From Lysobacteraceae bacterium NML93-0399 (GTDB taxonomy: Bacteria; Pseudomonadota; Gammaproteobacteria; Xanthomonadales; Xanthomonadaceae), in the NCBI GenBank assembly GCA_002307375.1, contig NTJI01000001.1:868001-932000 (forward strand): 64,000 nt of DNA, written 5' to 3'. Numbering within the stretch: the stretch's first letter is position 1; each line of letters starts with the position of its first letter. Positions 43,348 through 52,675 of the stretch are shown piece by piece. A program made the position numbers and the translations under genes. The notes under the pieces are model-generated. The model ran no database searches. It saw only the letters and a list, made by a program, of their open reading frames with translations, and had not been told where the DNA came from.

Positions 43348-46300
43348 TCCGCCCTCACTGCGTTGCCGTTCTGACCTACAGTGGCGACGACGTACTTTTC
43401 GGTCGCCGGGTGGTTGAGCACCGCGGCACGCAGCGCGTCCACGTCTTGGTACAGGTACATGCTGAGGCTGTTGCCCCCGCCCGGCAGGCCGTGCTGTGCG
43501 AGACCGCCATCTGCGAAGCTGTACTGCGGGCCCGCCGATGCGATCGACCGGAATGCACCGAGGTCTGCGAACTGCGCACGGCCGGCGTGGATGGCACGCA
43601 TGGCATCGACGCCGTAACGGGCAACGGTCTCTTGCGGCATCACGTATTCGCCGCGGTGGACGACGCCGGCGACCTGGTACTTGCCGCCGGGACCGGTGTA
43701 GCCGCCATCGGCGAATCCGCTGGCTGCCCCAACTGAGTTCGCGATCAGCAACGTGTTCGCTGCAGCCTGCAGCTGCGCGGCTGCGATACCCATTGCTGCA
43801 GCCGACGTCGCCAACACTGGACCAGACGTCGTTAACGCGGTTCCCGCAACGCCGAGCGCAGAGGCCGCACCGCTCAGGACACTGCCGGCAACGGTGATAG
43901 GTGCTGCGTACGCGGCACCGGCCGCGGCCGCCTGCGCAGGATCGGGAGACGCCAAGTCAGGGCCGCCGCCCTCTTTCATCAGCGCCTGCATGAGCTTCGC
44001 CGTCGCCATGGAGGCCAACTGCTGCGACGCCAGACGCGCCATGCCCTGCATCACATCCTGCACGAGGCCGAGCATCGCGCCGCGCAGGTCGGTGGTGCCG
44101 GTTGCCAGGTTGTACAGCGCGTCACCCAGCCCGCCCTCGAACGAGTTGCGGAAGGTGGTCGCGAGCTGGCCGGCCTGCTGCTGCAGCTCATACAGCCGCA
44201 GCTTCATGTCCTCGAGGCGCGCGGTGATCTCCGGGTCCTTGAGGATCGCGGCCTGCTGTTCGAGCAGCGGGATCTGCTGCTGCAGGAAGGCGATCTCGCG
44301 CTGACGCAGTTCCAGCAGGCGCTCCTGCGCCTGGTATTGGCTGATCAGGCCGGCGTCCTGCTCGATGTTGATCCGCTGCGCTTCGCGCTGCAGCTGGCCG
44401 TCGACGCGCTGGAACTCGGCCTGCATATCCGCGAGCGCGGCGCGGGCCTTCCGGCCATCGAAAAGGTTCCGCATGATCGCGAGGCCGGCCGTGTCGGCAC
44501 GGTTCTCGAGGTCGTTGAGCGTCTGGCCAAACTCGCGTTGCAGCTCGATGTCCAGCGCCTCGGCCGAGCGCCCCTGCATGCGGAGTACTTCCAGCTGCGC
44601 GCTCGCGAGCACCTTGCTGGTTTCAACGCGCCGACGCTCCAGGTCCAGCAGCTGCGCCTGGTCGATCAAAGCCTGCTGCGTGGCTTCGCTCGCCAACTTG
44701 TACTGCCCCTCGCGGATCTCCCAGTCCACACGCGCCGCTTCACTCGCACGGCTCTGCCCGTCCTCGAGCGCGTCCAGACCTTCGATCTGCTGCCGCAGGG
44801 CAGCCAGGGCGCGCTGCGCGGCCTGCTCGGCCTGCTCGGATTCGGTGCGCGCGGGCTTCCGACCTGCGCGCTCCTTGAAGCGCTCCTGGATGCCGGCCAG
44901 CGCCTTGTCGTAGTCGCCGCCACGGATGCTACCGTCGGCGCCAAAGATCACGTCGGCCAGCTTGGCCGAGTCCGGATTGGCCTCACGCAGCGCGAGGAAT
45001 TCTTTCTTCAGTTCCTCGGTCGCCTTGCGCATCTGCTCGGCACGAGTGGCGCCGCTCTCCAGCGCTCGGTCGATCGCCGCCACAGCGTCCACGCCGCGCT
45101 GCTGCACGCGCTGGCGCTCGCCTTCCGCTGCCGCGGCTTCGTCGATCGCTTCCTTCTCGGCGAGCAGCGCCGCGCGACGCGCTTCTAGGCCGCGCACGAC
45201 CTCCGGGCGATTCGCCCTGAGGAGCAGCCCGCTGACCAGTCCGCCGGGCGCAGTAAACGCACCGAACGTGTTCAGGCCCTTCGCGGTCTCCAGCGCTCTG
45301 TCGATCGCACGAAGCTGCACGTCGACGCCGTCGCGGCCGATGTCCTGCAGCGACTGCCACACCGCAAGGATCTCTTCCTTGACGCCACGCCACGAGCGCT
45401 CGAGCAGGCCGGCGTTGGCGCGCATGGTTTCCACGCGCGTTGCCGTTTCGCGGTCCAGGTAGTTCAGCCCCAGGCGCACCGCCTCCTGCTCACGGCCCTG
45501 TTCCTGCAACGCCCGCACGCGCTCGAACTCGGCCGCGGTCAGGAAGTGATACTGCCGATTGAGCTCCGCCAGCGCCGGGATTGGCTCGCGCGCGATGCGC
45601 AGCACCTGTTCGCTGGTCTGCTCGATCGACTTGCCTGTGAGCAGGGACAGGCCCACGGCCGCCGAGGTCATCTGCTGGACGGTGTCGGCCGACGCCTGGC
45701 CCGAGCGCGCAAAGATCAGCGCCGCCTGCTCGGCCTGCTTGAAGCCGCCCGTGGCCTCGCCGGTCTGCATCGCGATGTTGGTCAGCTCACCGGCTGTCAC
45801 GCCCAGCGAGTGCCCGGTTGAGAGCAGCGCGGTGTCGAGCGCGCGCAGCTGCAGGTAGCCCGTCGCCGCGGCGGCGCCGAGCACACCGATCGCAGCAGCT
45901 GTGGCACCTGCTGTCGCGCCCAGGCCGCCCAGCAGAAGCCGCGCTGCGCCTGCCTGGCTGCCCAGCTGCAGGATCTGGTTGCCGGCCATCCCGAAGTTAC
46001 CGGTGGCGCCGTAGGTCAGCAGCTGGGTGAGGTTGCGCTGGACCTCGCGCGATTCGAAGTTCAGACCGCGCATCGCACGCGCGCTTTGCTCCGCGCCCTG
46101 CTTCAGGTTGTTGAGCCGTACGCGCTCGGCGTCGATGCCCGCCATCGAGCGGTTGTACTGCTCGCGGCTGATGCGGCCTTCGTCGACGGCTTTCTTCAAC
46201 GACGCCTCGTCGCGCGCCAGCTTCTGCAGGCCGGCGCCGACCTTGTCGTGCCGGGCAACGGTGCGGGTCAGTACGGCGTCGCCCTGCTCCTGTGTGCGTT

Positions 46301-46775
46301 GCAGGCGCGAGGCGTCCTTGTCCAGCTTGACCAGGGCGGCGTCGTACTCCTCAGCCGTCACCAAGCCACGCGCCATTGCGGCGTCCAGACGGGCTTCAGT
46401 GTCGGCCAGGTCATCGAAGCTGCGAGCACCACGGTCGAGCCGCTCATGCAGCTCGCCGATGCTGCCGATCTCCGACGCGATGGCCTGTTGCGTGGCGCGG
46501 ATGGCCCGCATCTGCGCATCACGCGCCGCCACATTGGTCTGCAGCGCGGTGTTGAGGTCGCCGACCGCCTTGGCTTCTGCGGCGGACGGGCTGGCGGCGG
46601 CCGCGTCGGGCGTCGCCGCGCCACGGCTCTGGGCCATCTCGTCGTTCGCGCGCTTGGTGGCCGTGGTGATCTTGTCGATCGCCGCGGCCGTACGCGCGCT
46701 CTCCCGATCGACCGCGCTGAAATCAGCGCGGGCGCGGAAGTTGATCTCGAAGTCCCGATTGTTGTCTCGTGCCAT
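43341..46775 (-). CDS. Tail tape measure protein
   Basis: The 1144-residue protein has long coiled coils at both ends and a lambda gpH-like core ([20 protein letters not shown] through [20 protein letters not shown]). Hydrophobic segments are near residues 285-320 and the C terminus ([19 protein letters not shown]). By the known rule of about 1.5 angstrom per residue the tail would be near 170 nm. The ATG at 46775 overlaps the stop of the frameshifted assembly gene (ATGA), as in the lambda G-T-H order. Confidence 0.92.
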   Translation of the reverse strand: MARDNNRDFEINFRARADFSAVDRESARTAAAIDKITTATKRANDEMAQSRGAATPDAAAASPSAAEAKAVGDLNTALQTNVAARDAQMRAIRATQQAIASEIGSIGELHERLDRGARSFDDLADTEARLDAAMARGLVTAEEYDAALVKLDKDASRLQRTQEQGDAVLTRTVARHDKVGAGLQKLARDEASLKKAVDEGRISREQYNRSMAGIDAERVRLNNLKQGAEQSARAMRGLNFESREVQRNLTQLLTYGATGNFGMAGNQILQLGSQAGAARLLLGGLGATAGATAAAIGVLGAAAATGYLQLRALDTALLSTGHSLGVTAGELTNIAMQTGEATGGFKQAEQAALIFARSGQASADTVQQMTSAAVGLSLLTGKSIEQTSEQVLRIAREPIPALAELNRQYHFLTAAEFERVRALQEQGREQEAVRLGLNYLDRETATRVETMRANAGLLERSWRGVKEEILAVWQSLQDIGRDGVDVQLRAIDRALETAKGLNTFGAFTAPGGLVSGLLLRANRPEVVRGLEARRAALLAEKEAIDEAAAAEGERQRVQQRGVDAVAAIDRALESGATRAEQMRKATEELKKEFLALREANPDSAKLADVIFGADGSIRGGDYDKALAGIQERFKERAGRKPARTESEQAEQAAQRALAALRQQIEGLDALEDGQSRASEAARVDWEIREGQYKLASEATQQALIDQAQLLDLERRRVETSKVLASAQLEVLRMQGRSAEALDIELQREFGQTLNDLENRADTAGLAIMRNLFDGRKARAALADMQAEFQRVDGQLQREAQRINIEQDAGLISQYQAQERLLELRQREIAFLQQQIPLLEQQAAILKDPEITARLEDMKLRLYELQQQAGQLATTFRNSFEGGLGDALYNLATGTTDLRGAMLGLVQDVMQGMARLASQQLASMATAKLMQALMKEGGGPDLASPDPAQAAAAGAAYAAPITVAGSVLSGAASALGVAGTALTTSGPVLATSAAAMGIAAAQLQAAANTLLIANSVGAASGFADGGYTGPGGKYQVAGVVHRGEYVMPQETVARYGVDAMRAIHAGRAQFADLGAFRSIASAGPQYSFADGGLAQHGLPGGGNSLSMYLYQDVDALRAAVLNHPATEKYVVATVGQNGNAVRAEW

Positions 46776-47070
46776 CAGCGCTTTCTCAGCCCGTCGATGT
46801 GTTTCTTCGTGTCCTTGCTGCCCCACACGGCGCCGGCGATCGCCGCGGCCATGTCCCCTACCGCATCGGCGCGGCGCTCACGGTCCAGCCGCTGCGCTGC
46901 GCCGTAGAGCGCCGTCAGCTGGCGCTCGGTGTAGCGTCCGAGCCGGTCGAGGTCGCCGAGGCCGCCGTCGGCGAGGCGGACGAAGATGTCGGCCCAGTCG
47001 ACGTCCCTGCCCGCGTGGCGGCGAGCTGCCGTTCCTCGCGGATCTCCACCACGACCTCGTGCACGAAAAA
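46775..47070 (-). CDS. gpT-like extension, read by -1 frameshift from the upstream gene
   Basis: This open frame has no convincing start of its own; residues after about 47013 ([20 protein letters not shown] and onward to [16 protein letters not shown]) look like genuine protein, while the parallel zero frame turns into serine/threonine/alanine low complexity. A slip of the ribosome by -1 at TTTTTTC (47071-47065) would join it to the preceding gene, as gpG-gpT in lambda. The fused protein would be a tail-assembly chaperone acting on the tape measure protein. Confidence 0.65.
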
Positions 47071-47442
47071 ATCGGCGTTCACCGCGAACCAGATACTGAG
47101 AAACAGATCGGCCTCGTCCCGCGGCAGGCCCTCGACCCATTCCGATTCCACGTCCGCCGCTTGGGCGGCGATCGCGCGCACCACTTCACGGTGCTTGCCG
47201 AACAGGCGCCGGACGCGATCGAAGCGCAGCACGCCGTCGCGGCAGAGCTGGTGCATGTCGGCGATCAGCGCCGAGGCACGGTGCGCGACTTCAAGCCCTT
47301 CGAAGAAACCGTACTCGCGCACGGTGATCGCGCGGCCGCTGAGCGTCAGGGGTGCGTCCGGGTGCAGCGCCGTGAGCGTGTCGGCCTCCACCGCCGGCGC
47401 TTGGCCGGCGGCGTTGACCTGCTGGGTGACGTCACGCGCCAC
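46915..47442 (-). CDS. gpG-like tail assembly chaperone
   Basis: The 175-residue zero-frame product lies between the tail tube gene and the tape measure gene, where tail assembly chaperones are always found. Residues 1-140 are well formed, with PLTLSGRAITVREYGFFEGL and FRKHREV-type helix FGKHREVVRAIAAQAADV. After about residue 145 the sequence degrades to [20 protein letters not shown], which suggests that the natural frame changes there. A slippery TTTTTTC encodes F125-F126. Confidence 0.75.
   Translation of the reverse strand: MARDVTQQVNAAGQAPAVEADTLTALHPDAPLTLSGRAITVREYGFFEGLEVAHRASALIADMHQLCRDGVLRFDRVRRLFGKHREVVRAIAAQAADVESEWVEGLPRDEADLFLSIWFAVNADFFVHEVVVEIREERQLAATRAGTSTGPTSSSASPTAASATSTGSDATPSAS
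47065..47071 (-). other. Candidate -1 slippery heptamer
   Basis: On the minus strand the zero frame reads GA-T TTT TTC, the X-XXY-YYZ form of a -1 slippery site. Both tRNAs can re-pair after slipping. The codon character changes about 50 bases further on, so the site fits the location only roughly and a second, less standard slip point nearer 47010 is not excluded. Confidence 0.5.
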
Positions 47443-47445
47443 GGC

Positions 47446-48207
47446 TTAGGCGGCCTCTGCCGGCAGCTCGAACTTGCCGAAGCCGCCCAGCTCCGCGTCG
47501 TTTGCAGCGTCCACGTCGAACAGCGCCGCACCGCTCAGTTCCAGCTGGCCGAAGCTGCTGTTGATCAGCGGGATGCTGCTGGCCGGGTTGAACTGCACGC
47601 GGTACAGGTGCGCACGCACGCGCTCACCGGTGATGGTGTTGATGCCGTCCATCAGGAAGTAGCGTTCCGGCGGATCGGCCGTGAACATGGCGGCGCTCTT
47701 GCCGGCGGCGTAGGCGTAGCTGTCGGCGATGATGGGCTGGGTCAGGCCATCGACGGACAGCATGCGGATGGTGCCGGCTTGCGCGGACTCGAACGCGTAG
47801 TGCGTGCCCTCGTCCAGCTCGACCGGCGTGCCGCTGCTGTCCACCAGCACCAGGTTGGTGACGTTGGGATTGTCCAGCGCGATGATGCTGCCGGGTACCA
47901 GGCCGGCGGGCAGCGCTTCATCGGTGGCGGTGCCGGCGGCCACTTCGCTCACCGTGGCATACAGGCCAAGGGCCAGCGTGTCGGCGTTGAAGTAGTTCAA
48001 CGTGAGCGCCAGCTCGGCGGTGCTGGACGTGCGCAGGCGCGCGGACTGCAGGCGCTGGCCGCTGAAGCTCTCGGTGCGGTCTTCGCTTTCGGTATTGAGG
48101 GTGACGTTGCAGTTGGGCGCATCGCCCACCCAGATCAGCTTGCCGGGGCGGCCACCCGCACGGCGCTCACCGAGGTAGATCTTGCCCTGGAACGAAAAGT
48201 CTTTCAT
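47446..48207 (-). CDS. Major tail tube protein
   Basis: The 253-residue protein has the beta-rich pattern of tail tube subunits: FSFQGKIYLGER at the start, CNVTLNTESEDRTESFSGQR and the repeated strand pairs up to FGQLELSGAALFDVDAAND. It is encoded just before the tail assembly chaperones, as expected. It would polymerise as rings around the tape measure protein. GGAGCACGC lies before the ATG. Confidence 0.82.
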   Translation of the reverse strand: MKDFSFQGKIYLGERRAGGRPGKLIWVGDAPNCNVTLNTESEDRTESFSGQRLQSARLRTSSTAELALTLNYFNADTLALGLYATVSEVAAGTATDEALPAGLVPGSIIALDNPNVTNLVLVDSSGTPVELDEGTHYAFESAQAGTIRMLSVDGLTQPIIADSYAYAAGKSAAMFTADPPERYFLMDGINTITGERVRAHLYRVQFNPASSIPLINSSFGQLELSGAALFDVDAANDAELGGFGKFELPAEAA

Positions 48208-48263
48208 CGCGTGCTCCTGTCGGTGTCGCGTGTCGTGTCGTGGTGGTGTTGCGTGAGTCGCAA

Positions 48264-48557
48264 TCAGCCGGTGCGCGTCGCGCGCGCGGCGGCGGTCTTG
48301 TCGGCGGGGGCTTCGGTGACCGCGCCGCCTGCGCCTGCGCCGGCACCCGCCGGCGCGTTGACAGGCGTTGCGGGCGGCGCGGTGTCAGCGGTGCCGGCGC
48401 TGTGGGTCACGCCGGTGGGCGGCTTGTCGGCGCCGGCAGCGCGCAGGGCCTCTGCCTGGCTCGCGGTCACTTCCAGCACGAGGCCATCGGGGCCGGGGTT
48501 GTAGCGCTTGCCGGCGTGGGTGCCGGGGCGATAGACGGTGATCTTTTTCTTGCTCAT
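48264..48557 (-). CDS. Small phage tail-region protein with alanine-rich C terminus
   Basis: The 97-residue protein has a short structured N terminus (MSKKKITVYRPGTHAGKRYN) and a long alanine/glycine/proline-rich second half. Its start overlaps the stop of the upstream tail gene (ATGA). No family is certain; it might be a connector-associated or decoration peptide. Confidence 0.6.
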   Translation of the reverse strand: MSKKKITVYRPGTHAGKRYNPGPDGLVLEVTASQAEALRAAGADKPPTGVTHSAGTADTAPPATPVNAPAGAGAGAGGAVTEAPADKTAAARATRTG

Positions 48558-49189
48558 GCGGAGGCTCCGGGGATGGAGGACAGCGGACGGCCGCCCAGGT
48601 AGTAGTTGATGAGGCGCGTCATTTCGTCGCCGAGCACGCCGCGGGCGAAGTCAGCCAGGCGCTCCGGCCGGCGGCCCTTGCGCAGCATCTGGGCGACCGT
48701 GGGGCCGTACTGCACCTGCAGCGGCTGGCGGCGCTTGCCCTTGTATCGGCCCTGCGTCATCACCCGCTTCGGGCCGACGCGATGCACCACGTGCTCGTTT
48801 CGGTTCGCCATCGGCGCGATGAAGGCGCCGGCCTCCAGGTCCCGCGCGCCGCGGAAGATCGCGTACGTCACGCCCTTCTTCGTTTGGCGCGCGCGGAAGT
48901 TGCGCAGGCCGATGCCGCGGAAGTGGCCCACCAGGCGGATGCCATCGGGCGTCTCGCGTGCGGTGAGGTCCTTGCGGACGCGGCCGGCCGGCACGTCGTA
49001 CTCGGCCTGGATGTCGCGGCGGGCTTCGACCGGGATGCGGCGGCGCGCGGTGCGGATGGCGGTCTTGTGCATGCCCGGCAAACTGGCGGTCAGGATGCCG
49101 AGGTTGCGCTGCGTCTCCAGCGCGCCGCGCAGGTTGAAGTCCGCGACCATGCGGCCGCGCGAGGTGGCACCGGTGCGCACGACGCTCAT
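48554..49189 (-). CDS. Minor tail protein Z-like (tail completion)
   Basis: The 211-residue basic protein matches the prophage minor-tail-Z group: TAIRTARRRIPVEARRDIQA, VRKDLTARET and the closing region with QVQYGPTVAQMLRKG. These proteins complete or join the tail near the head. It starts at an ATG overlapping the next gene upstream by 4 bases. Confidence 0.75.
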   Translation of the reverse strand: MSVVRTGATSRGRMVADFNLRGALETQRNLGILTASLPGMHKTAIRTARRRIPVEARRDIQAEYDVPAGRVRKDLTARETPDGIRLVGHFRGIGLRNFRARQTKKGVTYAIFRGARDLEAGAFIAPMANRNEHVVHRVGPKRVMTQGRYKGKRRQPLQVQYGPTVAQMLRKGRRPERLADFARGVLGDEMTRLINYYLGGRPLSSIPGASA

Positions 49190-49611
49190 CGACGGTACCT
49201 TGTGCTGTACATCTGCTGCACCACCAGCTCCGGCACGCCGTCAGGCTGCTCGAGCACCAGCGACTCTTCGAACACCAGCGGCAAGGCGAGCGGCTGCGGC
49301 AGGTATGCGTCCAGCGCCTGCTCGACGTCCGCATCGGCGGCAACGGCCATCTCGTTCGGCGCATCAACCGACACCGGCACTCGGATCTCCACGACCAGCG
49401 TGAACTCGCGCTCGGTGCGCGACTGGGCGTCCTGCGGATACGTGCGGCCACCCGCGTAGAGCGTGATCATCGGCGCGACCGGCGCCGTGCGCGGCCGCTC
49501 CAGCGCGACGTCTGTGCCGATGTCGGTGCGGTAGCCGTTGGCGATGCTGATCGTCCGCAGGCGCGCCTGCAGGTTCTGGAGGATCGCCCAGTCGCGCGCC
49601 ACCTCAGCCAT
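49186..49611 (-). CDS. Tail terminator-like protein (gpU-type)
   Basis: The 141-residue protein has a central strand region ERPRTAPVAPMITLYAGGRT and REFTLVVEIRVPV, followed by a helix with AVAADADVEQALDAYLP, in keeping with gpU-type tail terminators. Position between the joining protein and the tail-Z gene agrees. It overlaps both neighbours. Confidence 0.65.
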   Translation of the reverse strand: MAEVARDWAILQNLQARLRTISIANGYRTDIGTDVALERPRTAPVAPMITLYAGGRTYPQDAQSRTEREFTLVVEIRVPVSVDAPNEMAVAADADVEQALDAYLPQPLALPLVFEESLVLEQPDGVPELVVQQMYSTRYRR

Positions 49612-49900
49612 GCATCACCGCCCGGGTGATGAAGCCGTCGTCGCCATCCAGCGTCTGTACCGCTTTCGTCCAGGCGCCCACCGTCAGACGGTCACCGGCC
49701 TGCGGCTGCCACTGTGCGACCGCGAAGTTGGCGATGTCCACGCGGCGCACGATGTTGCCGTAGCCGTCGGTCACTGCGACCTCGCGTTCGACGATGACAG
49801 TCACCGGCACGGCGGCGTCGGTGCCGCGCGTGACGAAGCCCGTCTGGCCGAACTCTTCGAGTACGTCCGCGTGCATCTCGGCGAACATGGCGTCGCTCAC
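49604..49900 (-). CDS. Head-tail joining protein
   Basis: The 98-residue protein has a beta pattern (VTVIVEREVAVTDGYGNIVR and RVDIANFAVAQWQP) like the gpFII-type or SPP1 gp16-type stopper proteins. In gene order it follows the lysis genes and precedes the tail terminator gene. Its start overlaps the o-spanin stop by 4 bases. Confidence 0.6.
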   Translation of the reverse strand: MSDAMFAEMHADVLEEFGQTGFVTRGTDAAVPVTVIVEREVAVTDGYGNIVRRVDIANFAVAQWQPQAGDRLTVGAWTKAVQTLDGDDGFITRAVMHG

Positions 49901-50196
49901 GGCTGCACCTCGGTGCCCTGCTGCGCCTCGATCTGCTGCATGCGGCTGTTGAGCCGTTCGATCGCGGCGCGGCGGTCACGCGCCACCTGGGGGCACTCGT
50001 TGAGTGCGCCCTCGGCGATGTCCTCGCGGCGCGTCAGCGACGACGGGATCGGCACGTAGATCTTCCGCTCGATGAACTCCACCGACGCGCCGGCACTGGC
50101 CGGGCACGACGGCGGCAGGTCAGCCTGCACGTCACTGCGATCACGCCCGCAGGCGGCCAGCAGAACGGCAGCAGCCATGATGAGGATGGGGCGCAT
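49897..50196 (-). CDS. o-spanin-like lipoprotein (Rz1-type)
   Basis: The 99-residue protein has a lipobox (MAAAVLLAACGRD, cysteine at residue 16), then a proline-containing linker and a helical end rich in glutamine. Its ATG overlaps the stop of the Rz-like gene (ATGA), the usual spanin pair order. It is larger than classical Rz1 (about 60 residues). It would sit in the outer membrane and bridge to the i-spanin in the last step of lysis. Confidence 0.75.
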   Translation of the reverse strand: MRPILIMAAAVLLAACGRDRSDVQADLPPSCPASAGASVEFIERKIYVPIPSSLTRREDIAEGALNECPQVARDRRAAIERLNSRMQQIEAQQGTEVQP

Positions 50197-50642
50197 CAGT
50201 ACTCCTTCAGCGCAGGGCAGGCGGTGTTGAGGGCGGCCAGTGCGGCGCCACACGTGGCGGTCCGGCTCTCGGCCTGGAACTGCGCGGTGAAGCGCTGCAG
50301 GGCGCGGTCGGAATCGGCAGCGGAAAGCTCGGCGGCGGTGATGGCCGCCCTGCGCTGTTCGTCGAGCGTGGCGTGGTCGCGCTGCTGGCGCTGGTACTCG
50401 GTGGTCATGAGCTTCAGCGAGGCCGCGCAGGTGTTCGCGTTGTCCGCGTTCGCCTCGGCCTGCCGCTTCCACGCATCGCGTTCGGTGCGCACGCGGGCGA
50501 CCAGCTCTTCAGCACCGTCCAACTTGGCCGCGTCGGTGCGGGCGTTGGCGCTCTGCACGCAGCTGCGGTTGCCCAGCAGGAGCACCGCCAGCGCGAGGGC
50601 CGCAATCACGTACAGCAACGGCTTGATGGTCAGCGCGCTCAT
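50196..50642 (-). CDS. i-spanin-like protein (Rz-type)
   Basis: The 148-residue protein has one N-terminal membrane helix (LLYVIAALALAVLLLG) followed by a long coiled coil (about 35-115, VRTERDAWKRQAEANADNAN and QRQQRDHATLDEQRRA). Four cysteines could stabilise the periplasmic part. The stop overlaps the o-spanin start, and the start overlaps the lysozyme stop, forming a compact lysis cassette. Confidence 0.78.
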   Translation of the reverse strand: MSALTIKPLLYVIAALALAVLLLGNRSCVQSANARTDAAKLDGAEELVARVRTERDAWKRQAEANADNANTCAASLKLMTTEYQRQQRDHATLDEQRRAAITAAELSAADSDRALQRFTAQFQAESRTATCGAALAALNTACPALKEY

Positions 50643-51475
50643 GCCGCGTTCTCCGCCAGGCGCGCTTCGTCATCCCGGCGATCGCACAGGCCACGCCCGT
50701 TGACAGTGCCGCGCCACAGGCGGCACATGCTGCGCAGCTCGTAGGCGATGCAAAGGAGATCGCCGGCCGGAATGCAAACATCGCGGATGGTCCGCTTCTC
50801 GCGATTGCGATCACCGGCCATCGCCGCGCCGCGGTTGTAGACCATCGACACCAGCGCACCGGCGGCATCGGGCGGCAGCGAGTCGAAACCAGCACCGAAC
50901 GCGCGGCGCGCGCTCGCGTGGTAGATGGGCAACGAAACGGCCGTGAATACGTCGCTGGCGTAGTCGTAGCGGGTGACGATGTCGCGATAGGCCGGCAGTG
51001 CGTCGCGAGCACGCGTGCCAACGATGCCGGCGGTGGATGCCAGACGCTCGACCTCGGGATGCGCGTGCCAGGCCGCCCGGATGTCACGTGCTGTCGCATG
51101 GCCGCCGTCGTAGCCGATACCCCAGGTGATGCCGCTGGCGCCCTGCGGCCAGATGGGGCGCTCGAGGCGACGCACGTAGTGCGCGGGGCCGCTGACTTCC
51201 CAGCGGACGATCAGCGCGCTCGCGGCGGGCGACACCAGCGGCAGCGCAGCAGGCGCGATGACCGGCGGGGGCAACACCGATTGCACGGCGTCCTGCACAG
51301 CGACGACGACAGGCACAACGGCCTCGACCACGGCGGTGTCCACCGCCTCGACGGCAGGCGCGGTGACGTTGGCCGCGTCATCCTGCGCGGCCTCGACCGC
51401 AACGACGACAGGCGCGGCCGGCGCGCCGGAGCAGGCGACCAGCAGGCACAGCAGCGGGAGCAGCCACGCGCGCAT
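50639..51475 (-). CDS. Phage lysozyme with lipoprotein-type signal
   Basis: The 278-residue protein begins MRAWLLPLLCLLVACSGAP, with a lipobox LVAC (cysteine 15) instead of a plain signal or SAR helix. A valine/alanine/proline-rich stretch (about 18-85) follows, then a lysozyme-like domain with E93 (RWEVSGPAHYV), GASGITWGIGYDGGHA and AGALVSMVYNRGAAM. It should cleave peptidoglycan. A lipid-anchored endolysin is unusual. Its start overlaps the upstream membrane protein stop. Confidence 0.75.
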   Translation of the reverse strand: MRAWLLPLLCLLVACSGAPAAPVVVAVEAAQDDAANVTAPAVEAVDTAVVEAVVPVVVAVQDAVQSVLPPPVIAPAALPLVSPAASALIVRWEVSGPAHYVRRLERPIWPQGASGITWGIGYDGGHATARDIRAAWHAHPEVERLASTAGIVGTRARDALPAYRDIVTRYDYASDVFTAVSLPIYHASARRAFGAGFDSLPPDAAGALVSMVYNRGAAMAGDRNREKRTIRDVCIPAGDLLCIAYELRSMCRLWRGTVNGRGLCDRRDDEARLAENAA

Positions 51476-51858
51476 CAGCGGGCCGGCCAGAAGAAGGCGA
51501 ACGCGAGCACCAGCAGCACCAGCCATTCCAGCCGGTCCTTGACGAGGAGCCAGCGCGCATCGGCGTCCGCTTCGTCCAGCACTCGGCGGTAGAGCTCGCG
51601 CTCCATTGCGTCGTCCAGGTCCAGCAGGTAGGTGCGCTTGATGAGCCAGGCAGTCGCCGCCGCCACCGCGGCCCAGACGCACATCACCGGCACCTCGGCC
51701 AGCCACGCAAGCGGGTCGGCGCCGATGCGCACGACCGCGCCCAGCAGCACGTAGCCCACGACGGCCAGCACGCACAGCACCGGCAGCCAGATCACGAATT
51801 CCTGCCAGCGCGCAAACCACGCGCGCACGCCGGTCTCGGGGTTGTTCGGTTCGCTCAT
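51475..51858 (-). CDS. Membrane protein in lysis cassette (possible holin)
   Basis: The 127-residue protein has three or four hydrophobic segments (about 20-45, 55-68, and 108-125) and a charged helix between them (DDAMERELYRRVLDEADADA). It overlaps the lysozyme start (ATGA) and the upstream gene stop. Location and topology suggest a holin or antiholin; no family signature is certain. Confidence 0.55.
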   Translation of the reverse strand: MSEPNNPETGVRAWFARWQEFVIWLPVLCVLAVVGYVLLGAVVRIGADPLAWLAEVPVMCVWAAVAAATAWLIKRTYLLDLDDAMERELYRRVLDEADADARWLLVKDRLEWLVLLVLAFAFFWPAR

Positions 51859-52160
51859 GGGGTCCTCGCGGCAGATTCGACGTGCTGCAGGCGGCGCTCC
51901 AGTTCGGAGATGCGCCAGATCAGGCCGTTGTCGACCTTGGAATTCATCAGCTCGACCTTGCTGTCGACGCGCTCGAGCTTCACGGTCAGCGCGGACAGTT
52001 CCTGCTGCTGCTGCGCCTGGTTGCCGCGCACATCACTGACCATCCAACCGAGCACCGTGCCGATGATCGTGAGCAGCACCGGGACCACGAATCGGGTCAC
52101 GGCTTTCGCGAGCGTGCTGTCGGTAGCTTCCTGAAGGTCCATGCCTGCTGCCTGCGTCAT
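51855..52160 (-). CDS. Holin-like protein with single helix and coiled coil
   Basis: The 101-residue protein has one membrane helix (FVVPVLLTIIGTVLGWMV, about 24-42) and a coiled coil (QQQQELSALTVKLERVDSKV onward). This resembles XhlA-type or class III holin-like proteins. It is the first gene of the lysis cassette in transcription order. An alternative start six codons on (MDLQEA) is possible. Confidence 0.6.
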   Translation of the reverse strand: MTQAAGMDLQEATDSTLAKAVTRFVVPVLLTIIGTVLGWMVSDVRGNQAQQQQELSALTVKLERVDSKVELMNSKVDNGLIWRISELERRLQHVESAARTP

Positions 52161-52237
52161 GCGTCTTCCGGTGTTGCGGTGAAGGGCCCATCCGCACGCA
52201 CCGCTGACGAGACCAGCGCGTGCGGACGGGAGAGGCG

Positions 52238-52597
52238 TTACGCGCCGCTGGCAGGCACGCCGGCGCCGGGGCAGAGCCGCACGAGCACCTCGTTGGTACC
52301 GCTTGCGGCCGAGGCGACGGCATAGCCGAAGTTCTCGACATCACCGCTGGTGGCGCCGGTGACGATCACGCGGCCCGGGTTGATGTCCCAGGTGACGGGG
52401 TCGCCGGTGTTGATGACAGCGGCCGGCAGCTTGGGCAGGCGGAACACGCCCTCGACGTGCACCGCGATGGTGTCGCCGACGGCGCCGTTGGTCACTGCGA
52501 TGCCGAGCAGGCGGCCCTGCGTGACGACCTGACCGCTGGTCACCGCTGCCGCGAGGGTGACATCCAGCACGCGGCCGTCCTGATGTGCGTTCTTCAT
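52238..52597 (-). CDS. Capsid decoration (cement) protein, DUF2190-like
   Basis: The 119-residue beta-rich protein matches the DUF2190 capsid cement group: VLDVTLAAAVTSGQVVTQG, LLGIAVTNGAVGDTIAVHVE and VFRLPKL. It is encoded directly after the capsid gene. It would bind the outer capsid surface and stabilise it after DNA packaging. Confidence 0.85.
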   Translation of the reverse strand: MKNAHQDGRVLDVTLAAAVTSGQVVTQGRLLGIAVTNGAVGDTIAVHVEGVFRLPKLPAAVINTGDPVTWDINPGRVIVTGATSGDVENFGYAVASAASGTNEVLVRLCPGAGVPASGA

Positions 52598-52675
52598 GGG
52601 GATCTCCGGGTGTTCGAATCGAGGGAGGCGGTGCTGCGAAGGCGGCGGCGCCGGGCTGCGGCGCCGCCCTGCCCG

